Of a stretch of DNA of 40,739 nucleotides, positions 1-10,248 are shown in pieces. The notes below the pieces were generated by a model. That model was not told the DNA's origin. It made no database searches and worked only from the letters and a program-made list of their open reading frames with translations. The position numbers were made by a program, and so were the translations under genes. Source of the stretch: Heterotrichella gracilis (Eukaryota; Sar; Xanthophyceae; Tribonematales; Xanthonemataceae). Location of the stretch: positions 1 through 40,739 of the forward strand of contig JAULBX010027130.1 of the NCBI GenBank assembly GCA_032358255.1, given 5' to 3'. The first letter of the stretch is position 1; each line of letters starts with the position of its first letter.

Positions 1-409
1 AAGAAAAGAAAAGAAAAGAAAAGAAAAGAAAAGAAAAGAAAAGAAAAGAAAAGAAAAGAAAAGAAAAGAAAAGAAAAGAAAAGAAAAGAAAAGAAAAGAA
101 AAGAAAAGAAAAGAAAAGAAAAGAAAAGAAAAGAAAAGAAAAGAAAAGAAAAGAAAAGAAAAGAAAAGAAAAGAAAAGAAAAGAAAAGAAAAGAAAAGAA
201 AAGAAAAGAAAAGAAAAGAAAAGAAAAGAAAAGAAAAGAAAAGAAAAGAAAAGAAAAGAAAAGAAAAGAAAAGAAAAGAAAAGAAAAGAAAAGAAAAGAA
301 AAGAAAAGAAAAGAAAAGAAAAGAAAAGAAAAGAAAAGAAAAGAAAAGAAAAGAAAAGAAAAGAAAAGAAAAAGAAAAGAAAAGAAAAGAAAAAGGAAAG
401 AAAAGAAAA
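1..409. repeat. (AAGAA)n pentanucleotide satellite, homopurine
   Basis: A five-base unit, AAGAA, repeats without interruption for about 370 bases. It continues with extra A or G insertions to about 409, where ordinary sequence starts. The strand is entirely A/G, so the other strand is entirely pyrimidine. The array is cut by the window edge, so its full length is unknown. No gene is seen in it. Confidence 0.97.
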
Positions 410-591
410 CAGACGCCAAAGGCGTAAATAAGGCGGCATAGCAACTACGCATACTATGCACGCATACTATGTACTACGCATGCTATTAGCCCCCAAGTCA
501 AGTCAGTCAGGGAAACCGTCATTCGGAGGAAGAAAGGGTACCATACCTATAGGCAAGACTGACTTTGTAGGATGATACTCAGTAGGTCTCC

Positions 592-1026
592 TTAGAAGAT
601 AACATAATGTGGACAATGCCCGTTCCAATGTTGTGACTCACGACTTCGTGTCAATTTCTTGCTGTCAAACTTAACAACAATTATGGCCAATTGACGGTCA
701 CATGTCATCCAATGAGAGTCTCGTTGGCATTCCCCAGATGGAATTAATTCAGAGGGCACACAGTATAGCGGGCAACTGTCTGACAAAATGGCTGACAAAC
801 CACATGTGTCCCAAGTTAAACACACAAGATGTATGCAAGCCTTGCCTATATGTGGTTGCACCACTGTTGAACCATCCGCATGTCCATCAAGAAACTTGTC
901 AGTACCCAATGTATTATGTGGCGGGGGCCCCACATCGCACTCACTCTCAATGAACACAGTTGGAAAGTTAAAATATCTAGCAACTAAGATTGCATCATGC
1001 GGTACCGCTAGTACCGCAGCTAGCAC
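592..1026 (-). CDS. Unassigned open frame, 144 codons
   Basis: A single open frame on the minus strand. The predicted protein starts with a hydrophobic stretch and has a mixed, non-repetitive composition. I recognise no family. The first codon is not ATG and no good splice junctions frame it. It could be an exon of an unresolved gene or a remnant of a mobile element beside the satellite array. The opposite strand is also partly open, so this may be chance. Confidence 0.15.
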   Translation of the reverse strand: MLAAVLAVPHDAILVARYFNFPTVFIESECDVGPPPHNTLGTDKFLDGHADGSTVVQPHIGKACIHLVCLTWDTCGLSAILSDSCPLYCVPSELIPSGECQRDSHWMTCDRQLAIIVVKFDSKKLTRSRESQHWNGHCPHYVIF

Positions 1027-1064
1027 CGTATTAGCCCCTACAGCAAAAAATCGCGGGTCGCCAA

Positions 1065-1180
1065 ATTTATTGCCAGCCTGGCTCCACCCTAATTACCCCA
1101 AGGTTCCCTAAGTAAAATTTCCCAAGTACCCCACAGGCTCAGTGAACCCAGGTACACTACCCGGGAGGCTGGCAATAAAT
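1065..1180. repeat. 116-bp foldback with 15-bp perfect arms
   Basis: The left arm at 1065-1079 (ATTTATTGCCAGCCT) is the exact reverse complement of the right arm at 1166-1180. About 86 bases lie between them. This could be a small foldback or MITE-like element, or a transcript hairpin. No target-site duplication was obvious. Confidence 0.6.
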
Positions 1181-2829
1181 ATAGATCTCGTCTCAGGAAT
1201 CCTCAGATTCCTGTTTCACTAAGGGCACTGATCAAATCATGCTTTGGGGAACCAGTACCCCAAGTCCCCATCCTTGTCCGCAGTCTGGGCTAACGCCGGC
1301 AAAGGGTAAAGATCTTCTTCACCATCTACGCCTTGATCATCAACAGTTTTCAGATCGTCGAGAGAATGAAAATGTTGGTGATGAGCGCGTAAATGGTGAC
1401 AAGGTCGTCACCCTTGCCAGCTTTGGCCCAGACTCCACCTTAGGCTGCCCATCCTGCTGGCGCCACCACCAACACCAGCATCCCCACCACCAACCGGCTC
1501 CAGTCAACTCTGGTGAAGCTGGTCATCAATGGGAAGAAGATAATGAGCTGCACTGGGTGACGCAACTCCCGAGCCAAGCGCGGCAACAAGCTCTGCAGCA
1601 TCAGGACTCATGATGACCCCTATGAACCATTCTGCAACAAGCAAACGTTTTGTCGGTTTTGCATCATGCTTTATTGGGAGCAGGGGCTAGCAGTGGCACA
1701 GCGCACATGCATGAAAATACTAAATGCAGACAGAAAATCACAGCTGCCTCGACCCTGCTGGGTCCCTGAATTGATGTGCACTTAGCAAAGTGCGGCGCTA
1801 ATTGCCACCAGGAAATCCATCTGTTTAGGGTTTGGGGTTTAGGATACAGGGGTCCTTTTGGCTCTGGTGCTACCAGATGGCGCTCACCTGCGTGGGGAGA
1901 GTGGAAGGGCATAGTCAAGTTCACCTGCCCTGTCTTGACATGTTGCCGTCGCTTGCCAAGCATTGCCAAGGGTTTTGGCGAGGGTTTATGGTTTAGATTT
2001 TGGATTTAGGGTTTTGCCCATCTGGCTGTACCCGGCGGGGAGGAATACGCATAGCATACGGGGGTTTTACCTCATGTTCCTCCAAAGCACGTTGGTTGAC
2101 AATTTTATGCATCTGTGTGTGCTACACGGTGTGTGTATGCTACCCACCTTGCGTGCCAGCTCAGCAGGCGCCAGGGGTACTGTCACATCCACCTGGCAGG
2201 GGGGGCACCCCTGGATTGAAGGACAAGGGAGGGGATCTGAGGACAGGGCACAGCTGCGCTGGTGCAGGGGGGCCGTGGGCGACTGGGAATATGAACTAAG
2301 TGGATATTGAAATGTATTACTACCATAATGAAATCTGTGCCTCACCGCCATGCATGTGGTGCATTTATTGCAGCATGATTCAGAATTATGTGCATCATCC
2401 ACAGGTTGAACAAAACTTTGCATTTTTCTCCTCGGCTTTGCATCGACCTTTGACATGCCTTCGTGGCAAGGTTCCTGGCACCATCGGCGATCCTTCTGTT
2501 GCAGGTAGTTCAATTGGAACCGGTTGCTTGGGCTGCTGTGAAGCCTGCAAATGGCACACCTATTGATTATTGCCCATCCCACCTTACAAACTGCAACACC
2601 CTGCAGCGACTGCACGAGCTTGCAGCACCCTCAAACCCCCATTCCTACCTCGGGGGGTGCAGGCGGCCCTGCCTCCTCCCTGCCGCCTGCAGGGGTGCAA
2701 AGAGATAGTTGTCTGCTCACAATCATTTGCAGGGCAGCATCCTGCACACTGTGCAGAAGCTGCGTTGGCGAGGTCAGAAGTAAGCAGAGTACTGATCGGT
2801 ACTGCTTGGTACTGAAGAGTGAACCCCAC

Positions 2830-3474
2830 CAGGTGACGGCAACATCGAAAGGTGTGTTCCAGGGAGTGGCCTCAATACAGATAAGCCCTGGGGTCGTGAG
2901 CGTTTTGGATGGTATTGGAAACTGAACAGCCCAGTGAGCTCTTGCAGCTGGTGTGTGCTAGTGTGTGCACGCAAAGATACCAAGTGCAACACCAAGTAAT
3001 ACACCCTAAAGCTCACCAACCATCCTCATGGGCATTGTAAGACTAAATTCCTCACCTGTCCAGTATTCCTTGAACAGTAGGAACAGCTCAAACCCCCCAG
3101 CAGGCAGGTCTGCGTCGGTGACCAGGCACCATGGGAGGTCCCCTCTGGGGGTGTTCTTTAGGCAGGCAACGTAGCTGTTGCGTGGAGCTGGTACTCCTCT
3201 GGACAGCAAACCGTCCAAGTCCTGCTTACTGTTCACAAACTGCCTCTCAATGCAGAAGGGAGGTGTGATGCCACGCGCAACCACCATGGGAACGCCCTCA
3301 TCGGACGGGTGTTTGTCCTGCATATGGTTGCTTTTAATGCCACCTTGTGGTTTTGCCCATTCGCCTCTGCACCAGTCCACTACACCCGAAGTACTGTTGA
3401 CAGCACTGCAGTTGTGGGTTTCATGGAAAGGAAACCTAAAGGGGCATTTATGCCAACAAATGGATCATTCTGGA
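2830..3474 (-). CDS. Partial minus-strand gene of unknown function (three exons)
   Basis: Three minus-strand exons join in phase: 3474-3386, 3317-3056 and 2938-2830. They are separated by introns of about 69 and 117 bases. The first junction is phase 0 with a TATGCAG acceptor. The second is phase 1, with donor GTGAGG but a weak acceptor (GCAAGAG). The last exon ends at a GTGGGG donor in phase 2, so the gene continues toward lower coordinates; the 5' end is also open. The joined peptide (about 153 residues) has ordinary globular composition, including the stretches GVPMVVARGITPPF, PWCLVTDADLPAGGFELF and GLICIEATPWNTPFDVAV. I do not recognise a family. It might be a fast-evolving host gene or coding sequence of an old element. 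Confidence 0.4.
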
Positions 3475-3632
3475 CTGCACAGCGTCTCAGTACTGTTCCC
3501 AAGTTCGATTCTTTTCAGGGTGCACAGAGACTCTAGGAGTACAGTTGTTACCCACAAACACAAGTTGCAGGGTGCTTAACTTCCAGCGTGATCTCACACC
3601 ACCCTTGTCAAAGCTCTCACGAACGTTCAATT

Positions 3633-3974
3633 TTACGGGGACCAGGAACCAGGGACTAGGACAGGCTTAATCTGGGGAGCCCACCGCGCAAAAACGTTTG
3701 AAACGGGCTGCACAACATGCATGCATGCATGCTGCACATATGCGCGTACGAAGGAACACGGGTCCGCGGGTTGGGCAACAACACTTGCTGTTAACTTCAG
3801 TAGGGCACGCTTAGTACACCATGTTGGGCAACGCTGCTTAGGTTGGTTGCAAGAAGCGGTGACCAGGTTGGGACCTCTGTGGTGAAGGCACAAGGGGAAA
3901 GACTGTGTGTCGCGGGGAGGTATCGATGCAGTGATGTCCGAAACATCAACAAAGGGTTGCAACCTGGGGTTCAC
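3633..3974 (-). CDS. Unassigned open frame, possible upstream exon
   Basis: A 113-codon minus-strand open frame with mixed, protein-like composition, ending at a stop at 3633. It lies upstream, on the same strand, of the three-exon fragment at 2830-3474 and might be an earlier exon if a donor is used before its stop. No domain is recognised. The first codon is ATG, but nothing else marks it as a true start. Confidence 0.2.
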   Translation of the reverse strand: MNPRLQPFVDVSDITASIPPRDTQSFPLCLHHRGPNLVTASCNQPKQRCPTWCTKRALLKLTASVVAQPADPCSFVRAYVQHACMHVVQPVSNVFARWAPQIKPVLVPGSWSP

Positions 3975-4693
3975 AAAGGACCAGAGTAAAATAATAACAA
4001 CGTGGTAGACTTGCGCACACTAACACTGCCCGACACCAAATCTTCTTGTGGGTTTTTTTGTGGGTCGTGCGCAGACAATGCTATACCATGTTAGTCAGAC
4101 CCTGACGTGCAGCAGGCCATGACTTGCCAGAACACGCAGTGCCTGCTGTAGTGACCCATTTAATAACGGTCTGACACGTCGCTGTGGAAACGGATAAATT
4201 ATCTCACCACCAGAGGGAGTGGAATGAAACGGCATGTGTGATGCCGAGCTGGGGGCGGTCGTCATGCTCCCCGGAGAAGAATAACCGCAGCGCGTACGGG
4301 CAAAAGACGGAAACTGCCATCATTCATTTCAAAGGTAAGTGGTGAAAACGACTTTTTCATGAGTGCATGCATATGCGTGCTATATCTATCGACAAAACTG
4401 TTGGGCCATGTACATCGCCCAGGGAGAGAGATAGGGCTGCCTTGCTCAGAGAAGGGGCCTAACAGGGCTAGAACTTTGAGGGACAAAGAAACCCTTCCCT
4501 TACCCAGCTACTCAATACTTTTACCGCCCATCTGGTGCCAGCAGGCCTTGTCTGAGACACAGCCCAGCTTGACCTCAAAACTCCCCAACTTCACCCGGAG
4601 CTTCAACCCCCCACCTGTCCCACCACTCCCCCTACCACGCCCCCCACCCATCCCACACCTTGTCACCAACACCAAACCCCTCCACTGGCGGCC
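3975..4693. other. Upstream region of the SGNH hydrolase gene
   Basis: No gene is supported here. The last 200 bases before the start codon at 4694 are C-rich and pyrimidine-rich on the plus strand, as in many algal 5' leaders. An open minus-strand frame runs across 4508-5011, but its codons mirror the plus-strand exon and the leader. No clear TATA box was seen. Confidence 0.5.
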
Positions 4694-7600
4694 ATGGCCC
4701 AGCGCATGGGGATGGGGCGTCAACCGCACCCCTGGGTGGTTCCAGCTAGCGCAGCAGTGGCCATGGCCCTGCTGTGGCAGTATGTGGTGGTGCCAGCTGT
4801 CGCCCGGGAGCCGCAGCGCTTCAGTGAGCTTGTGGACATGAGCTACGGCAAGCAGCTGCAGGTGGGGTGGAATCCACAATTGCTGGGATGGAAGGGTGCG
4901 CCTGAGCCACACTAAAAGGCGGTGGGCGCTGTTCAGCTCCCTCCAATACACACGTATCCGCAGAAGCTGTGCTGGCGACCCCGCATGCATATGGGAACCA
5001 CACGCATGCACATTCGTACCACCCCCATATACCTCTTCAACACTATGATTGCCCCTGCAGAAACAGTGCGCGCTCCCATCAAAATCCCAGCCCTACAACC
5101 GGGTGGTCCCCAGGCTGCACCCCAGGGACCCGCGCGATCCCCACGTGCTGGCTGGGGTTCTACGAGCAATGACCAGGGGGCAGGCAGGGGGGGCAATGGC
5201 GGGAGAGAAGGGGATGGCATGGGGCGGGCTGGTGCGTGGTTTGGGGTGGAGGGCTTAGGGTTTGTAGCATGGCTAAGGGTTTTGGGTTAATGCCATGGCG
5301 GAAAACAGGGGTTGGCGTTGGACGGTCTGATGAGAAAGGTTGTAAGGATAGACCTGTGATTTGCACCTCAAGTCCAAACCACTGCAGGCATGCACACACA
5401 AACCCAGTACATACATGCGCACAGCCCGATCGTGCTTGCTCACGCATTGATTTGCATATACATGCATAGCATGCCACCCACATTGCCGACCCCCTTGCAT
5501 GCGCGTGTGCAGGACCAGGGCATTCAGGCTTGGCTGCGCCGCATCTACTCCTCCCCCACCACGCTGTTCCCAGGAGGCGCTGAGGTGGCGCAGGGTGTGA
5601 GGGGGGACACAACTCGGCTGCATGCGGTCATGCGCAAATTCCTGGAGTGTGAGGGCGGAGGAAATCCTATGCAAACCCTATGGGAAACCCTTTGCACATA
5701 ATTGCTGAGGAGGGACAACAAAATATACGTACAACCCCTTGTGCATGTAGCCATGTCAAAGTCTGCTGTTTTTACACACGTTTGCCCCCCTTCCCTTTTG
5801 GTTGGCCATTGCCAATGACCCTGTTGCCCTTTTCAAACGTTTATCGGTCATTACCGACACATCAGACGATTGATGCCCTTTCTCCTCCCCACTTCCCCCT
5901 TCATGCCAGCCCATCAAGGTGGCTTGCATAGGTGGCAGCGTGAGCGCGTGCCATGGCGCCAACAGCCCCCACGCCTGCATGATCGGTGCGGTGGTGAGGC
6001 TGAATATCTCCCCAATCTCAGCCCTCGGTTGCCCTCCCGCCACCTCCAATTGGAAATGTTACATTGCAATTACGATGGACTCACCCTACCCTTTCCCCAC
6101 TCCCAGGCCAGCCCATCAAAGTAGCTTTCATCGGAGGGAGCGTGAGCGCGTGCCACAGTGCCAACAGCCCCCATGCGCGCATGACGCAGTGGTGGGGATG
6201 GATCATCTCTGCAATCTCATCACTCCATTGCCCTCCCACCACTTACAAAGTGGGAACCTGATATTCGAGAAAAAACACCCTAACAATGGCTCATCCTGCC
6301 CTTTCCCCTTCAGGCCAGCCCATCAAGGTGGCTTTCATAGGTGGGAGCGTGAGCGCCTGCCACGGTGCCAACAGCCCCCAAGCCTGCTGGGTGGCGCGGG
6401 TGATGCGGTGGTGGGGGGGCATGGTGCCGCCTGGCATGTGGGGGCGCAACGGCAGCATGGTGGGGCACGTGAACGCAGCCATGCCCGCCACCACATCGGC
6501 GTACACGTCGCAGTGCTTGGGTCAGGTAGGGGGAGATGCGCTGATGTAAGAGTCCCTGAACCCTACATGATTTTGTGTTACTTTTGGGCTCTATTTATGT
6601 ATTAACTGTCTATCACTGTACTACCTTTGACCAAACATGCGTCACTCAATCCTCTCACACTTACACACCGTTTACTGCTTTCTTATCAACGTCGGCTTTA
6701 AAAAATAAATGCTGCGTTTCGCTTCAACCCAAATTAATAAATCTCTTATGAGGAATATAACAGTGATTTCCCCGTGCAGGTTGTCCCCCCCGACGCCGAC
6801 CTTGTGGTCATTGAGTTTGCCACCAATGACTACCAGCAGTCGGTGGTGCTAGGGGAGGTGGGCATGGACAGCGTGCTCAGGTGGGGGGGCAAATCCAGTC
6901 AAGAGCAGCGTAAAAGGCAGTAGCGACGAAGTGTATAAGTGCAGAAATTAATAGTATATTTCTCAGACATTTGGTTCGGTGAAAGCTGCATATACCTTAC
7001 CCTTATTTCTGTATTACAGGTTAAACCTTGGGTGATCACATCCACCCTTGTGCCTCTTTATAATTTTGCGCAGAAAACCCATTCAAATGACTATCGTCTC
7101 CGCTTGCAGGCGCGCCTACGAGCGTGTAGTGCGCAAGCTGCTGTCCCGCACCATCCCCCCTGCGCTGCTAGCGGTGCACTACTGGGCATACGTGCACAAC
7201 GGGAAGGCATTCTGGCGCACGGCGGAAGACGAACTAGATGTGGTGCTGCGGTAGGTTAGGGTTGCTGGTTAGGGTTTAGGGTGTGAGCATAGTGGGAAGG
7301 CTTCTGGGGCACGGCGGAGGACCATCCATTGGGATGCTGGATGTGGTGCTGCGGGGCATGTGTTTTTTGATAAGGGAGGGGGTGGGTGGGGGGCATTTGT
7401 CTTTTTGCATGCATGTATGGCTCCCAAACTGATTTGCGCTATGCACAGCACTAAGCAGTCTGCTAAGCAGGGCTACATCCAAGAGTTTTAATCAAATACT
7501 CGTTCACCCCTGGCCTGCAGCTACTACGCCATCCCCTCCCTCTCCTTCCGCAATGCGTTCTTCCCCCTGATCGCCTCCCAGGCACCTGGCTTCAAGCCGG

Positions 7601-9264
7601 AGGAGGTGTACTGCGATGCGGTGCACCCAAACCCTCTGGGGCACAGGTGGGACTGTTTGGGTAACCCTATACCCTACACCCTTTTTTGCAAACCCTAAAC
7701 ACTGGGCTTCAAGGTGGACGGGATGTACTGCCAGCCCTGGTTACACAATTAAAGCACCCTCAACCACATTCACCCCACCTGCAAACCCTTTTTTGGCAGG
7801 TACCTCTCTGACCTGGTCATATCATACCTCCAAGATGCAATGGCGGCTGCTGTGGTGACTGGGGATCAGGATCCAGCCCACCCCCCCTCGTCCCCCACCC
7901 TGCCCCCGCCCCTGTTTGCTGGCAACTGGGCCAATGACAGCGCCTCGTGCGTGAAGGGGGAGGAGTTCAAGAAGCTTGTAGGGGAGGCAAAGGTGAGCTG
8001 GGCAAGGAACAGACAGCCTGTGCGGCGCAATCTCTGTTGTAAACAGTACCCTGTTGGGTTAAGTATCACTTTATGTAGCACAGAAGATGCAGGAGCCCCA
8101 TGTTAGAACCCGTGTCAGAACCTCAAGTGTGACTTCCAACGTTTAAACTCTGACAAAGGGTCCAGGGCTACAAGCGATGCCTTGTTGACTTGAATGAACG
8201 GGGAATGACCGCCCCAGTCTCTCTCCCACTGTTTAAGGGTTTATGTGAACTCTTGCGCAGGGTTTCTCTTGGGTGAACGAGGGCCAGGCTGGGCGCAGGC
8301 CCAAGTGGGGGTACATGAGCACGAATCAGGGGGACACAATTACAATCAAGGTATATGGGCCATTGTTCTATTGTCTTCACCTGCTTACTCATCTGGGAAA
8401 GAAAGGAAAGTGGGGACACAATTGACGCAATTGAACACTATTCTACCCTGAACCTATACCTGATTCCACTTTGCACATTTGGCAAGCTTGTAGAATGGCC
8501 AGATCAGGGTCCTAAAATCCAAAACCCCTCCATTTTCTTGACCAACACCACCTCTCCTTCCACCTTCACCACCACCACCACCACCACCACCACCATCACC
8601 ATCACCATCACTCCTTCCACAGGTGGCTGTCCCCCGCGCCCCCAACCAGCCCCAGCGCGACACCGTGGTGGGTGTGGGGGTGCTGTGCGGGTGGCAGGGC
8701 ATGGCGCAGCTGGCAGTGGAGTGCATCAAGGGTTGCAAGTGCAAGCGGACGGTGTTTGACACGCAGCATGTGCAGCAGGTGAGGGGGATGTGAGATTTGG
8801 ATCTCAGAACCCTAAATCCTATTGGCGCTGGGGCATTTGCAAGATCCATCCTATTCTTTATTGGTCCCTTCCTTTTTTTCTTTGTTTTGTAACCGTTTGT
8901 GCTACATCACCTGGTGCATGCTTGAATTTTTTTGGACCTTGGTTTATTGCCCATGTTTTCTTTGCACATTCAGTATTTCAAAATTGAAAGATTGGATCTG
9001 CTATTGGGCCACCTACTGCTGGCCCGCAAATGTCCTGACATTTCAAAAATTGTCCCTTTGGTGCCACAGGTCTCTCAGGAGTATTGGAAATACTTGCGGA
9101 TCTCTGCATATGGCCTGCGGGGGTGCGCAATGCGGATGACAAATGAGGGGCCAGGGGGCCGGCCGGGGGCGGGGCCTAAAGCCAAGGTGACGAGTATCAT
9201 GGTTGCTGAAGAGGGGAGGTACAAGGAGATGTTTGGGGTCAAGGAGATGTTCTTCAAGGTGTGA
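4694..9264 (+). CDS. Membrane-anchored SGNH/GDSL-like hydrolase (505 aa, 10 exons)
   Basis: Exons: 4694-4861, 5513-5648, 6314-6525, 6780-6880, 7110-7250, 7521-7646, 7800-7992, 8261-8350, 8623-8778, 9070-9264. All junctions are GT-AG and phase-consistent, giving 505 residues. The ATG at 4694 sits in a good context (GCCATGG). Residues about 16-35 form one hydrophobic segment, a signal anchor that would put the enzyme in the secretory pathway facing the lumen or outside. SGNH blocks are visible: block I IGGSVSACHGA with the nucleophile Ser about 113, where GDS is replaced by GGS; block III ATND with Asn188; block V DAVHPN with Asp285 and His288. The family hydrolyses esters of lipids or sugars; the substrate here is unknown. 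Residues about 318-505 form an extra C-terminal domain (Trp- and Cys-containing, ending MFFKV) that I do not recognise. The exon carrying the catalytic serine lies behind two decayed copies of itself. Confidence 0.85.
5905..6310 (+). pseudogene. Two decayed copies of the SGNH catalytic-serine exon
   Basis: Copies of the start of exon 3 (true copy from 6314) begin at 5905 and 6117. Both still encode a recognisable QPIKVA..IGGSVSACH segment followed by ANSP. The copy at 5905 has lost its acceptor AG (CATG instead of CAGG). The copy at 6117 keeps a good acceptor (CACTCCCAG) in the right phase but runs into a stop after about 50 codons, so its use would truncate the protein. The intervening intron sequence is also duplicated, so the unit is a tandem triplication of about 200 bp. 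Confidence 0.85.
7294..7355 (+). repeat. Echo of the end of SGNH exon 5
   Basis: Intron 5 begins at 7251. From 7294 it repeats, with substitutions and an insertion, the last 50 bases of exon 5 (7201-7250), including GGGAAGGC, CACGGCGGA and ATGTGGTGCTGCGG. It lies between TTTAGGG-like repeats. It carries no acceptor and looks non-functional. Confidence 0.8.
7701..7740 (+). repeat. Echo of part of SGNH exon 6
   Basis: In intron 6 this stretch resembles exon 6 around 7584-7620: CTGGGCTTCAAG then GATGTACTGC against CTGGCTTCAAG then GGTGTACTGC. It is diverged and has no splice sites of its own. A tandem duplication of the exon segment is the simplest reading. Confidence 0.6.
8563..8610. repeat. 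(CAC)n trinucleotide microsatellite in intron 8
   Basis: A run of CAC units changing to CACCAT lies just before the exon 9 acceptor at 8621-8622, in the place of the pyrimidine-rich tract. It is intronic, so length changes would not alter the protein, though they might affect splicing. Confidence 0.9.
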
Positions 9265-10248
9265 CAGGGGATATACTGGATTTAAGGCAGTCCCTTCAAA
9301 CTGATGGGGCTCGCTAGGCAAGATGCTTCATTGGGGTTGTGCGGGGGGGTTTTGGGGGAGCCTATTTTGGGCATTGCAATATGGATATTTCTTTACCTTT
9401 CTCTCTGCCTACGAATATGCGTATGTTGCTATTGCATGCCTCAGCGGGATGTGGCACTGCAATGTTGTGAGTTGCCTATAATCTACCGGGCCGGGCCTTT
9501 TCGTCATCATTTCTGTCATCTGGAATGGGGTTGGCAATGGACTCCCCACATGGCCAAGCTTTCTATGCGGCATGGTGACATGGCGGCAAATAAGGTATTG
9601 CCATCTAAAGATGCTACCAAAATGCCATAATTGCAGGAACCAGCTTGTGTCAAGAATGGGGACGATGGGTGCAACAATGGCGTTGCCTTGACTAGGGTTA
9701 GGGTTTAGGGGTTCCTGAATGCGAGCAAAACACTGGGAAGTGCAGGAACGAATAGGCGTTTGTCTCCAGAATCTTAATAGTGTGAGGTGTACTCCCGTCA
9801 CATGATCCACAATGTACACTACACGTGTCTTAAGGTTGCGCAACTTTGTAAAGTTGCCATTTGTGGGAGGTGCCATGTGCATGGCACAGGAGAACCTGCG
9901 GAAACATAGGGGCAATAAGGCGGCGGTCTTGACACAGACTCAGGTTGAGCATGTATCAATGCACCTGCAAGTGCTTGAACAGGGTTTCCATATTATTTGT
10001 TTCCATCCAATGGGGCCATGTCAAGGGGGTGTATTGTAGTGTCAAGGAACCAGCAGAAATCTACTGGCGCCAAGCCACAAAGCCCGAAAGTTCGCGATAC
10101 AAAAAACTAGATTCAAGCCCAACACTATCAGCAATGCACACAATCGAGACCCTGATATACCTATAAACCAGAAAGTTTCCGCATCTCTTGTTGCATCCGC
10201 AAGCATAGACTATCACCCACCCACGCCACCCCATCCCCCACCCACGGC
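9265..10248. other. 3' UTR of the SGNH gene and leader of the oligopeptidase gene
   Basis: No gene is supported. The SGNH transcript probably ends near a TGTAA at 9847-9851, 583 nt past the stop; I saw no earlier TGTAA. A TTTAGGG-like run occurs at 9693-9711. The minus-strand open frame of 168 codons at 9409-9915 has no splice support or recognised domain. Confidence 0.5.
9847..9851 (+). promoter_or_regulatory. Putative TGTAA polyadenylation signal, SGNH gene
   Basis: First TGTAA seen after the stop codon at 9264. TGTAA is the known core polyadenylation signal of chlorophyte nuclear genes. The assignment rests on position only. Confidence 0.4.

Larger units (their letters stand above)
410..2829. 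other. Left flank without a resolvable gene
   Basis: This 2.4-kb stretch has several medium open frames on both strands but no phase-consistent exon chain that I can defend. Minus-strand reading around 1200-1610 gives short protein-like pieces in changing frames, which would suit decayed coding sequence. A 116-bp foldback lies at 1065-1180 and degenerate TTTAGGG-like repeats at 1823-1843 and 1970-2020. Plus-strand reading after a good acceptor near 2505 (TTCTGTTGCAG) is open to about 2700, but no start codon or partner exon could be fixed. Confidence 0.5.

Noticed and set aside
1239..1613. A plus-strand 124-codon frame as a gene
   Set aside because: It is His/Gln/Pro-rich without splice support, and the minus strand reads as short protein-like pieces in different frames, so at best it is decayed coding DNA.
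4508..5011. A 167-codon minus-strand open frame over SGNH exon 1
   Set aside because: It is the complement of the C-rich leader and exon 1. The plus strand has a good start context, an anchor helix and in-phase exons.
7251..9711. TTTAGGG runs as a true chromosome end
   Set aside because: The runs are short, imperfect, scattered and lie inside introns and spacers between housekeeping genes, not in a terminal array.
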